Shown one piece after another: positions 11,050 through 20,504 of a DNA stretch of 60,000 bases. The position numbers were made by a program, and so were the translations under genes. A model generated the notes under the pieces. The model did no database searches. It saw only the letters and a program-made list of their open reading frames with translations, and was not told the origin of the DNA. The stretch's first letter is position 1; each line of letters starts with the position of its first letter. Source of the stretch: Bugula neritina (lineage: Eukaryota > Bryozoa > Gymnolaemata > Cheilostomatida > Bugulidae); NCBI GenBank assembly GCA_964035545.1, contig OZ037768.1, forward strand, positions 15,843,375 through 15,903,374. The letters run 5' to 3'.

Positions 11050-13135
11050 GGATAGCTCCCTACAACAGTGGGTAGTCATTACTTGACATAACTCTAAAGC
11101 GCCAATCAAATTCTAATCTAACTCTAAAGTAGGTATTAGAATAACTAAGCTAAACTCAAGAAACACAGAAATAAAAACTACCACAATTTAAAGTCCACTT
11201 TTTCGATATAATATATAGTGCAATTTACAGCTTCCAATTAAAACAACTACTCTATATACATTGCATCATAAAGGATACAAGTCCAGCTGCTTAATAATAA
11301 AATTTCATTATTCAAATAAGTTTGAATCAATAACGTACGATTTACTATAAGTATTATGAATCTTACAACTGTTAGATTAAACTGCTTGTATTACAGCATT
11401 ATTGTAGTACTACAGATATATTTCTAAGATTAGTATAAAATAGTAATTGTTGCTTAAAAAATTTCAACTTGATAAGAAATATCTAACGTCAAAAAAATAT
11501 TAAATCCAGTTGAAAATATTAACAGATTAAGATTATTCATAAGCTGGTTCTATATTACAATGTTTATAAGTTTATCTGAAACATCAATATGAAGCTAGTT
11601 TACATGCATACAGCCTTTAATGCAGAGTAACCTCTATATACTGTGTTAAACCCTGGCAGCTATTTTAAAATAATGTTGTATTTTTATTTAACTTACAGAT
11701 CTACACTCACAGTTGCTGGCATTTGCTTGTGCTGATACAAATCAAATGATGTATTGATACAGTCTAAATGACAGCAAAACCTTTGACATGTTTTATTAAT
11801 TGAATACATTAACTTATTCATAGAAACTTGTAAATTTCATCTAATAGTTTTGTTTATACAAACTTTCTAATAAAACTCTAAGATAATATCTAAGGAACAT
11901 TATTAAAAACCAATAGCAAGCTTATCAGTGGTTAAATTGACATACTAATATTAAAATAAAGATATTACCTATAATATTAGGGTGTAGCATGTGAGCACAG
12001 TGCAAACTGGAGATCAATACTAATTGTTCTCTATAAAAGCCATGTATATTTAGAGTGTTTCCAGTGTATTGATTGCTTTCTAATAATTAAAATTCATATA
12101 TTTTCTATAGCAATTTTATGAAATTTCCTACATGCAAGATTTGAGTGTCACAGAATATTTTTAATCCAGAGCCTTGTTTCTGATATGCTCGGTTAAATTG
12201 TTGCAACTATAAGTAAGGTGTCAGCACTGCTTTAATTTTATATTTTTTCTGAATTGCTAGAGATGCAGCACAATTACAGTGTTGTTATATATGCTTTTTA
12301 TTAGTGCTAAACTATCAAAATTTAATGAGAAGATTTTGTAATTCAATGGCTGTTAAACTAGTGGTATTTTCAGTAACAATATTTTTGGTCAAGCTTTGAT
12401 GGTACTTCGTATCAATTTTAGTGCTAAAAATAGAATCAAAGTAGTAGACAATAAACTTCAGATCTCAATCTAAATGATTTTATGCCAGTTTATTTTTAGG
12501 ACTGTAATATTAGCAATTAGGGTTTAGATAATTTGTTAAATCATAAGTAATTGTTAATGTTTTCATGAAAATTCCAGCAATATCAATGCTGTTTGGGAGA
12601 TTCTATTGGTATTATAATACAGTGGCAATTAACTAAAATGTATGTAATTATTCTTAATTTCATCAGTATTCATTGAATATAGCAATCAGTAAATTTCAGA
12701 GTAGTCAGGCTTGAGAATAATATATTTTTAATTTTAGCTGCTTATAAATGTACAAAGCTACCCCCCCCCCCTCAATATATATTTCTATTAAACATGTGTG
12801 CTATTTTTGATAGAAATCGCATATTATGTTCATAATTCAAATAAACTTATTAAGTTACTGATTTGCTTCTTAAAATTATTGTACATTTTTTGAACAAAAC
12901 TTATAACTGTAATAAGATTAGCCTTTGACTTGCCGTGATTTTGATTCATGTAATGCTACCAGAAAAATCACGCTAAATGTTGGCTGTAGCAGAGTCAAAA
13001 TTGAACACAAAAAATAATGTAGAAAATATTTGAAGATCAGTTCTCAGGCCAGACTATGATACTGACCTAGCACAATTTTCTATTAGTTGACATTCTAAGC
13101 AAATTAAGTTTTCAAATACTTTGTCAGCAAGATTA
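11050..13135. other. AT-rich intergenic DNA, no gene seen
   Basis: This is upstream of the FAM81-like coding start. A non-coding first exon and the promoter should lie here but cannot be placed. Apart from a C homopolymer near 12761 it shows only AT-rich unique-looking sequence with no long frame. Confidence 0.4.
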
Positions 13136-13287
13136 TGTGTATGAGTGTGTGTGAGTGTGTATGAGGGTGTGTGCATGTGTATGAGTGTGTGTGAGTGTGT
13201 GTGAGCGTGTGTGAGCGTGCGTGCGTGCGCGTGTGTTTGAGTTTTTTGTCTTTGTGTGCATGCATGTGTGTGTGGTGGGTGTGTGTA
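13136..13287. repeat. compound (TG)n/(TGAG) microsatellite
   Basis: This is an imperfect run of TG with interspersed TGAG, TGCG and CATG units, about 150 bases long. Both minus-strand frames through it give meaningless His/Thr-rich peptides. Such tracts are usually polymorphic in length. Confidence 0.9.
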
Positions 13288-13866
13288 CAAAATATAAATA
13301 CAGATTTATATTTTTATAAATGTGTTCTGATGTAACCTGCTTACTTGAACTATGTGTAAAAATACAAAGCTTACAAGCTTCAGCTTCTTCAATGCCAATA
13401 AACTTTTTATATAGTATTAAAAAGGTTTTATTATCACTATCTTCTTTCATTATAAGTTTGTACTAATAACGTTCATCAGAACTTGACCGATATTGTGCAG
13501 ATAATTCCTGTGGATTTGAGAGTTTTGAATGCATTTCTTCATTCTGGTGTAGGTATGAGAGAGGAAACAAGCAGAAAGGTATATATTATAACCATTACCT
13601 AATAAAGTCAGGATCTTTGAAAATTTGATAATAGCAAGTTACTCTCTATTACACAACTCGTGCATAGCAAAGCCTAGTCTGCTAAAATTCCTATGCATAA
13701 GTTTAATGCTTAGAAGAAACTGATGCAACTGGACAAGTTTTGAAAATTTAATTCGACGCGAGAATTTCACTATTTTACTTCTACCTGTAATTGTATAAAT
13801 TGTAGAATAGTAAAGCTACTTTATTATTTATTTAGGTTTGTAAACAAGTGATCATAGAAGCAAGGC

Positions 13867-14219
13867 TGTAGTAATTTGTGCAATTACTGAGCGTGAGTTA
13901 TTTACTTGCGTATAGTTAGCTGGTTATTCTGTTATCAATTACTAGGGTAGCTGTCGAGTAATTATATTTATTATCCACAATAAAGCATAAACCAAACATC
14001 ACATCAAATTATCCTATACAAGAGTCAACTACTAACACATGTTACTACTACAAGCCTCCGCTTACAACAACGTGATATAATGTTAATAACCCGGGAAGTG
14101 TCACGTGAATCGGAAGCATATCTTCCGGAGCTGCTAATTGGTTGCTACATAAGAGTCTAAGTATTCCAAGAGTAGGGAGAGGGCGATTCCCGTGTTTGTA
14201 CTTTGCACTACTCACTACA
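13867..14219 (-). repeat. 3' LTR of the young Ty3/gypsy element
   Basis: This is a 353-bp copy, identical by eye to 17898-18250, with ends TGTAGT/ACTACA. On the minus strand an AATAAA hexamer lies within GGATAATAAATATAA (near 13967-13975), a plausible poly(A) signal. Short minus-strand frames that start inside it are not genes. Confidence 0.95.
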
Positions 14220-14231
14220 CCGTCCCCCCCA
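14220..14231 (-). promoter_or_regulatory. polypurine tract of the young element
   Basis: On the minus strand GGGGGGGACGG directly abuts the first base of the 3' LTR. This is the position and composition of the plus-strand primer used in LTR-element replication. Confidence 0.7.
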
Positions 14232-14512
14232 GCAGAAAGCCCTACTTTCTGATAACACAATAAAAAAAACACATAATGAAAAACTATACAATAATCCAAA
14301 AAGAAAAACATACATAAGTAAACCCACAAAGAGTAAGAAAAGAAATAGTTAAACACGACAACATGTACATTAGAAGACAACAGGGTGATCGATCACACAC
14401 ATCTAGTCAGCTATTAAGAGAGAGGGTGCTTACCAGCACGCGGGCCAATGTCGGAGCGCTCGTCACATTCCAAACGAGTATCGCTCAACGAAGGTGCCTA
14501 CCCCAGGCATTC

Positions 14513-15050
14513 TCATTGGTTGGACTCTGATTCTTGTAGCGACCGTGCTCTGTGTCGAGCCTGTCGGGCCCGTAGCCGCCTCTTCAGTCGTCCCACTGAG
14601 TCCTTCAACTGGTATAGACCTGTCGTCGTATCCAGCAGGTCAGGGGCAAGTTGTGTGAACTCGGCTTGTAGTCTTATAAGCCGCTCTTCTACGTTAGCCA
14701 GCTGGCTAGGCCTTGGTGGGGTTGTAGTGGTCTCCGTTAGAGGGGATATTGTTGTTTCTTCTACTTCTGGGGTGTTGCTAGGGTTGACGGGGGTAGGAGG
14801 TGGGCCCTGAACCATAGGGGACTTATGGCGGCGGATAGTAGCAGTACGTGAAACCCTGACGTAAGTGCGGCCAGGGTGATAGCCTTCCTGATGACTGGCT
14901 TGATGGCATCCAGGTATAGGGGGAAACTGTCTTCATCAACAGTGTGGTTCTCTCCGGCGAAGCAGCTTAGCTTATGTACTGTCACGGGATACGGGTAGAC
15001 GTCGTGGAACCCGCAGGGACAGAAGTGGAGTAGGAAATGGGCGTCTACAT
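14513..15050 (-). other. unrecognised downstream open frames of the young element
   Basis: Two overlapping minus-strand frames follow the truncated pol. One is open from about 15050 to 14761 and reads CPCGFHDVYPYPVTVHKLSC, later DSFPLYLDAIKPVIRKAITL. The other starts at ATG 14815 and ends at 14513 (100 aa). It is Thr/Pro-rich at the start, then likely helical (ANVEERLIRLQAEFTQLAPD), with an Arg-rich tail. They sit where a third ORF, env-like or otherwise, or the end of pol would be. No family was recognised and no signal peptide or clear membrane anchor is visible. They may be out-of-frame remains of the deleted pol 3' end. Confidence 0.35.
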
Positions 15051-17065
15051 GTAAACGCAGAAAGTGGTAATGATGGCAGGCTTGACGTTGGGGGCGGTGA
15101 GCGCACTTTCAAGGACGGAAGTGGCCTTTCTCGCCTCGCCAAGTCTTCCTGACGTGTCATGGAGGTGTTTCCGGCCAGGTTGACAGTCTCCGCCTGCCGA
15201 GACCTTCTCGCACAATGCGTCTGCCGCCCCGCTTCACCAGGGAGACGGCTATGCTTGTTGGTCTGGCAGACTTTGCACCGTCTCACTCTGCGTCGGATAT
15301 CCCGTTCCATGTTAGGCCAGTACCACCGGAGTTGTAGCTTGGTGACCACCCCTTGGACTCCTCCGTGAGTCTCCTCGTGGGTGTCTTGTATCAACTTCCG
15401 GCGGATGGCAACTGGGCAGACAACCCTCTTCCTGGCTGGCTGTCTGCTGTTGGCGGCCAAGGTCATGGTTAGCAGACCATCTGGCCCGACCCGCAGAGAG
15501 CTCCAACGTTGACAGTACAGCCGTAACTCGGCGCATCCCTGTCGCCGTTGTGTACTACTGGGTCGTCGCCCCTCCTGTTTCGCTCGGTACACGTCGGCTA
15601 CCACCCCAGGAAGGCGTTCCTGGAGCTTCGGCAGCTCCCTAACGTTACCAGCCCATACAGGTTTGGCGCGGAGGCTCTGGGCAGCCTCCGGGGGCGTGTC
15701 AGCCCTCTGTTGGAGTAGCTGAGCAGGGGCGGTCCTCGCCGCCCGTGGTACCTCACGGCAGCCTGCTCTATTTAGGCGGGCTCCGTGGTCTGTGTGGCTG
15801 AACGCCTCACTGTACCCATGTGGCAACCTAGCCATAGCCTGGCGCTTCCCGTTGCCTGTGCAGCCACGCGTCCCTGGAGGAGGGGAGGCGTGGGTTGGGA
15901 CGGTCCTCCGCCCTCGAGACGGGCTCTGCTGAGGACCTTCCGTCGTAGCTCCCGACGACGGCCCAATGGCTTCCTCCTGGACAGGATGGAAGCGACCCAG
16001 CATGGATCTGGGTGGTAGGTCTACTGTCTCTGAGAAGGGGTTGACACACTGCACTGAGATCTCTCCTTGCCCCGTGAGCCGGCTAAAACTACGGGCAAGT
16101 TGGACTCTCGAGTGCGTACTTTCGACAACTCCCAACTTAGAGGTTTGGCCACCGTCTACCTTGCAGCGGACGGTAGCCCGGGAGTGGCCTGGTATAGTAC
16201 AGCTCCGTACTACCTGCACTGCTCCCGCTAGAGGACGACCAAACTTATCGACACAAGCGAGCTCCTTGTCGCCCATGATCATCGCAGATTTACTGAAATC
16301 GATGCGACAACCGTGTCGTTGTAAGAATGGCATCCCGAGGATAGCATCCTCGTTGAGCTGCCCGACGATAAACGTCTCCTGGATGGCCTGGTTACGGACG
16401 TAACCAGTTAGCTCAATAATGCCGTAGAAGGGAATGCACGACCCGTCTGCCAGGGTGCCATGATCCCCCTCATATGGTGCCAACCCGTCCTTGACCTTAG
16501 CGCTGAGGGTGTCAAAGAACTGACGGCTAAGGAGGTTGGTGGTGCAGCCGGAGTCCAGGAGGAAGTTGGCAGGCTTGCCGGCTAGCTTCCCTGGTAGGAA
16601 GTAGCTACTTCCGTGCGGCTGCAATTGTGTGTGCCGTGGTTGCACCTCCCTCGCTGTGGGTCGAGGGGTCCACGGTCGGCGGCGACTATTGACCAGCTGC
16701 CGAGGTTGGGGCGATACGCCTTGCGGCGCCTGTACCGTTTCCCTCGCAGGCTCTGTGGTCAACTGTCTGCCGGCTCCGTGTTGGTGCCGGAGTGGCGTAG
16801 AGGACCCAGGCGGCGAGTGGCTTGAGCCTACTTGCCGCGGGGGTCGCCACTTCACAGCATCTCCGCGCGGCGCCCAGCGGGGCGACAGACGCGCGGGCCT
16901 CCCTGGGTGATTCACAGACGGCCCGCAGGAGGTGGGAACATCTGCGGGCCGGGGTAGTTTAACCCTGGTGGGAGCCGAGGGCAGTTTCTCTGGAAATGTC
17001 CTGGTCTTCCGCATTCCCAGCAGAAGTGGTGCCCCATGCCTGGTGATTGTACCTGCGGCCCGCAA
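14972..17065 (-). pseudogene. pol: pol remnant: protease, RT stub and integrase zinc finger
   Basis: A 697-codon minus-strand frame overlaps the end of gag in the -1 frame. The true pol part begins at the slip site (16957-16963). Residues 1-35 of the open frame lie upstream of that site and are not made. After a basic Pro/Arg-rich linker there is a retropepsin-like domain with the active-site triad DSG in FLLDSGCTTNLLS (Asp codon near 16555) and the ILGMPFLQRHGCRIDF motif. A stub near 15835-15778 (LPHGYSEAFSHTDHGA) resembles the segment just before RT. The frame then jumps to an integrase N-terminal HHCC finger (DTHEETHGG ... CKVCQTNK, about 15379-15268) with no RT catalytic motifs or RNase H between them. 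No integrase DDE core follows, and the tail is low-complexity. Two internal deletions explain this. The frame is otherwise intact, so a Gag-protease fusion could still be made. Confidence 0.85.
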
Positions 17066-17877
17066 GGCTCACGGGCAGTATCTACCTGGCTTGGGGAAGC
17101 TAATGTGGTGACCAGTTTATCTAGCATGTCAGTCATCTGTGAGATTTTTGACGCTAGTGACATCTGGTTCACATTAGCCACCGCGGAGGGTTCCGCGTTT
17201 AGTTCGGTGTGAGCAGTAGAGTGCTCCGTGGTCACCTGGCGGGAGGCCACGCGGTTGCGGTGCATATGAGTCGCCAAGAGGTAGGCTTCTCCCACCGCAA
17301 GTGCATCTTCGACCGTGGTGACTCCCCTCGCTTGGAGTTGATGGTGGAGCCCCAAGTCGTTGATGGACTGCACGAAGGCATCATAGGTATACCTCTCACG
17401 GTGTACCGGAGGCAGATCGCGGAATGCGATCTGCGCTAATGGGTATACCATGGCAGCGTGCTCTTCTAGTGACGTGTGAGGATCACGCCGCATCCTCTGT
17501 AGACGGGCCCGCGCATCTATGGGAGAGATGCCAAAACAGGCCCGCAGGGAAGCAAAGATTCCGTCTATGTCAGGTCCCGCTCCGTACGGCTTAGCTTTGC
17601 CCGTCAGCGCCATCCTGAGCTTTAGCAACGCCACCCTTGGCGGCCATTCTGCAATCTCCATCACATCCTGGAATTCTTGGATGAACTGCTCCACTGCTTC
17701 TTCGCCGGTGAAGGTGGGCGCCTTCAGCCGGTATCTATCTTCACCATGCTCTCTAAGAATTCTCACTTCTTCATCTAACACCACTGGTTCCACAGGTATA
17801 TCAACATTATCTCTCTCACCTTCATTCAGTGGAATGGGTAGCTCCGTGCCGTCTTCTGCCATGACTGCTATACGCAA
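16912..17877 (-). CDS. gag: Gag of the young Ty3/gypsy element (321 aa)
   Basis: An intact frame starts 20 bases inside the 5' LTR boundary, near the primer-binding site. It starts at ATG 17877, or at ATG 17862 if initiation skips. Residues ~50-210 form a capsid-like helical domain typical of Ty3/gypsy Gag (FIQEFQDVMEIAEW, VALLKLRMALTGKA, LRACFGISP, VGEAYLLATHM). A single CCHC zinc knuckle CWECGRPGHFQRNC lies at residues 286-299 and would bind RNA. The frame ends at TGA 16914-16912, just past the frameshift signal. It is GC-rich, unlike the host exons. It packages element RNA into cytoplasmic particles and could in principle be used in trans by relatives. Confidence 0.9.
   Translation of the reverse strand: MRIAVMAEDGTELPIPLNEGERDNVDIPVEPVVLDEEVRILREHGEDRYRLKAPTFTGEEAVEQFIQEFQDVMEIAEWPPRVALLKLRMALTGKAKPYGAGPDIDGIFASLRACFGISPIDARARLQRMRRDPHTSLEEHAAMVYPLAQIAFRDLPPVHRERYTYDAFVQSINDLGLHHQLQARGVTTVEDALAVGEAYLLATHMHRNRVASRQVTTEHSTAHTELNAEPSAVANVNQMSLASKISQMTDMLDKLVTTLASPSQVDTAREPCGPQVQSPGMGHHFCWECGRPGHFQRNCPRLPPGLNYPGPQMFPPPAGRL
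16919..16963 (-). promoter_or_regulatory. -1 programmed ribosomal frameshift signal between gag and pol
   Basis: Reading the minus strand, the heptamer G TTA AAC (16963-16957) lies exactly in the gag codon frame. A 5-nt spacer (TACCC) follows, then a perfect 10-bp hairpin: CGGCCCGCAG (16951-16942), a 13-nt loop, and CTGCGGGCCG (16928-16919). A -1 slip at this heptamer enters the pol frame with no intervening stop. GUUAAAC is an established slippery heptamer (used by equine arteritis virus), and slippery site, 5-8 nt spacer and GC-rich stem is the canonical layout. The stem lies in the last codons of gag, so both frames constrain it. Confidence 0.85.
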
Positions 17878-17879
17878 GA

Positions 17880-17896
17880 TCCCACTGCTGCCACCA
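17880..17896 (-). promoter_or_regulatory. primer-binding site, probably tRNA-Leu
   Basis: One base inside the 5' LTR the minus strand reads TGGTGGCAGCAGTGGGA. This complements a tRNA 3' end reading TCCCACTGCTGCCACCA. Metazoan tRNA-Leu(AAG) ends similarly (CCCACCGCTGCCACCA), so a Leu tRNA is the likely primer. Tight spacing to the LTR supports the role. Confidence 0.65.
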
Positions 17897-17897
17897 C

Positions 17898-18250
17898 TGT
17901 AGTAATTTGTGCAATTACTGAGCGTGAGTTATTTACTTGCGTATAGTTAGCTGGTTATTCTGTTATCAATTACTAGGGTAGCTGTCGAGTAATTATATTT
18001 ATTATCCACAATAAAGCATAAACCAAACATCACATCAAATTATCCTATACAAGAGTCAACTACTAACACATGTTACTACTACAAGCCTCCGCTTACAACA
18101 ACGTGATATAATGTTAATAACCCGGGAAGTGTCACGTGAATCGGAAGCATATCTTCCGGAGCTGCTAATTGGTTGCTACATAAGAGTCTAAGTATTCCAA
18201 GAGTAGGGAGAGGGCGATTCCCGTGTTTGTACTTTGCACTACTCACTACA
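17898..18250 (-). repeat. 5' LTR of the young Ty3/gypsy element
   Basis: This is the 353-bp partner of 13867-14219, with no difference seen. It would drive transcription leftward (minus strand) into gag. It is followed outward by the AGGC target duplication. Confidence 0.95.
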
Positions 18251-18254
18251 AGGC

Positions 18255-20260
18255 TACAAATTAGGATAGTCAAGATGAAAAAACTAGACTCTAATTCAGA
18301 AAGAATGTTCTATTAGCCCACCCACTCAAATTCTGCTTGAGAGAAATTTAAGAAAAGTGTATATGCAGAAGATCTAATGAAGATCTGCTTAAACAGATAG
18401 CATAATTATATCAAAATTTAAAAAGATAGGTACTACACAACAGATGTTTTAATTGTAGTAGAGGATATGAACAGAAAAGGGTTAAAGTCAGTTCACATTA
18501 ATTATAATTAAGGTTGAGCCCGCAGTCTTATTTTTTCTAAATGTAATTTGTACAAAAAATACCTTGTAAAAATAATATGAATATATTATATTTGCACAGG
18601 ATAATGGTATATAAACAAGTAAATCGATTTGTTATATATAAATTACCAACTGGACCAACTCTTTTGTATGAAAATAACATGTGGGCTATCATGCACAAGA
18701 CATCTGGCAGAGAAAAGCAACTCTTACAAAGGAGCAATGCTTATGTTTTGCCTTAAAATTCACAACAAAAAGCTATAGAGAGTAAAAAATTAAAACAAAT
18801 GCAAGCATCTTTTTATATCTAAATTGAGGCAAAACTGAATATATGAACAGCATAGGAGTGGTGTAATTAGTGAAGTTCTAGTGAGAATAAATACTAAGGG
18901 ATAAACAATGTGAAGTAACTTCTAGAATAGAGATTTAAAACAGAGAAGATTGGCAATGGCACAAGATGACTGTCAGAGCTTGGTGTGACAAAAGGAGTGC
19001 AAGTCGAGCACTGGTGGTCAGACAGAGGTTTGATAGAGCTCAATTTGACTTCCTACACAACATCCTACTGTTTTGTTTGTATAAGGTTATAGTAGTAATG
19101 GAATTCATCAACAGACTATGTGCCAAATATATATATATATATTAAAGTGAATGAATCATGAAAATTAGCACAGGATTAAAAGTTTCTGTCGCATTTAAAA
19201 AACTACATAAAAAAACTTTCTAAAAACTAGATTGCCAAAATCTTTTGACAACCTTAAGCATTTTAATTTAATTCAAAGTGTTATTTGTAACAATTACAAA
19301 AGTAGTTGATAATTTAGAGTTGAGTCATTTTTGGAATCAAAAAGTGATAAAATTTGAATTATATTTAGTGCTATAAATACTGCTTTGTTTTACTTTTTTC
19401 ATTCATGGATGATTCTTTATTTATAGAATAGAATTAACATAGGTACCAAGTTTTAAAACCACAAATTATAGTGCTAAATAATAGGCTCCTGCTATAATTA
19501 TCAGACCTGCACATAGTTTCTACTAGCTTTTTACTTAAAGTTTGATTTTTGTTAGAAACATGTAACATAATAAATTAGAGTTTTGCTTTTAATTTCAGAA
19601 ACATAAAACCTTTTTTAATAACTTAGCCAATCATGTGCTCTTTTGTAAATATAGGTCATAACTAATAGAACCAAATGATTTGCCATACCATAATTCACCA
19701 ATTCATTAGTGGGTGAAAATTTATCCCAGTTTATTGACTACAAATATTATTCAAGTGTTATTAGAAAGCTATAAATAAATAAGGTATAAATTTATTTAAC
19801 TATTTAAATATTAAAATGTATGAAATACTCTAATTTACTACTATAGACTCCAATATAGAACAGGTGAATGCATTGGTAATAATATAACATATTCTATTGA
19901 AAGAGTAGCATATGGAAGACGATGTTAAGCAAAAATAAGTTTGTTTATTGTAATAATAATAAACCATATAGATACTAAAAAAATTCAGAAATTATAGTAG
20001 AATCATTTACAACCGAACATGGTGTTAATAAGCAGAAGTAATAGTCACTAGCTATAAATCGGGAAAAAAACTAAATATATGTGTATACTATGAAAAATAG
20101 TATACCCATAGTAAAATGACAGAAATACAGTAACTTGGAAAGTTAACTGAAGAGTAGAGTGAAAATGATGTAAGCTGGATGTTCTTTGAACATTAATTAA
20201 ATATATTTATGTCGTTCAACTTCATACAAATATAACGTATCCTACATCTACAATAACGAC
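18255..20260. other. AT-rich spacer between the two retroelements
   Basis: No gene or known element was seen. It contains short simple repeats, for example (AT)n near 19125-19142, and only short chance frames. Confidence 0.4.
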
Positions 20261-20265
20261 GAAAA

Positions 20266-20387
20266 TGTTGTATTATACTCGAATTACCGCACACTCGGAA
20301 TTACTTAACTGTTTTGTTTTATTCGTATGCGTTGTTATAGTACGTATGCTTCTTCTAAAAATACATCCTCTTAGTATTAACACAACA
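20266..20387 (+). repeat. 5' LTR of the old Ty3/gypsy element
   Basis: This 122-bp LTR is followed directly by TGGTGGCCAGTACAAAG, which begins with the TGG expected of a primer-binding site. The priming tRNA was not identified. Confidence 0.88.
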
Positions 20388-20504
20388 TGGTGGCCAGTAC
20401 AAAGTTTTAAGTTTATCGTGTTTAATCCGTGCCATCTGCTGTCCTTGGTTTCTTTTTCTGGCATTATTGTCGATTTACTGCTATGGCAAAGTTTAATCCG
20501 TACC

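Larger units (their letters stand above)
13867..18250 (-). mobile_element. young internally deleted Ty3/gypsy LTR retrotransposon (4384 bp)
   Basis: Two direct 353-bp LTRs (13867-14219 and 17898-18250) read identically base for base. Both have TGTAGT...ACTACA ends. The element is flanked by a 4-bp target duplication AGGC (13863-13866 and 18251-18254; AAGGC if the terminal A is shared). In minus-strand order it holds the 5' LTR, a primer-binding site, gag with one zinc knuckle, a -1 frameshift signal, protease, a stub of RT, the HHCC zinc finger of integrase, an unrecognised downstream frame, a polypurine tract and the 3' LTR. RT catalytic domain, RNase H and integrase core are absent, so it cannot mobilise itself. 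The interior is clearly more GC-rich than its surroundings. Identical LTRs point to very recent insertion. Confidence 0.93.

Noticed and set aside
13054-13450. His/Thr-rich minus-strand frames
   Set aside because: Translation of a TG/CA microsatellite.
14048-14380. 110-codon minus-strand frame
   Set aside because: It starts in AT-rich sequence before the LTR and runs into the LTR; the same tail appears at 18079-18273 because the LTR is duplicated.
14448-14810. 120-codon plus-strand frame
   Set aside because: Antisense to the minus-strand frame 14513-14815 of the retroelement; Ser/Val-rich with no known motif.
15966-16403. 145-codon plus-strand frame in the young retroelement
   Set aside because: Antisense shadow of the GC-rich pol frame; no recognised motif.
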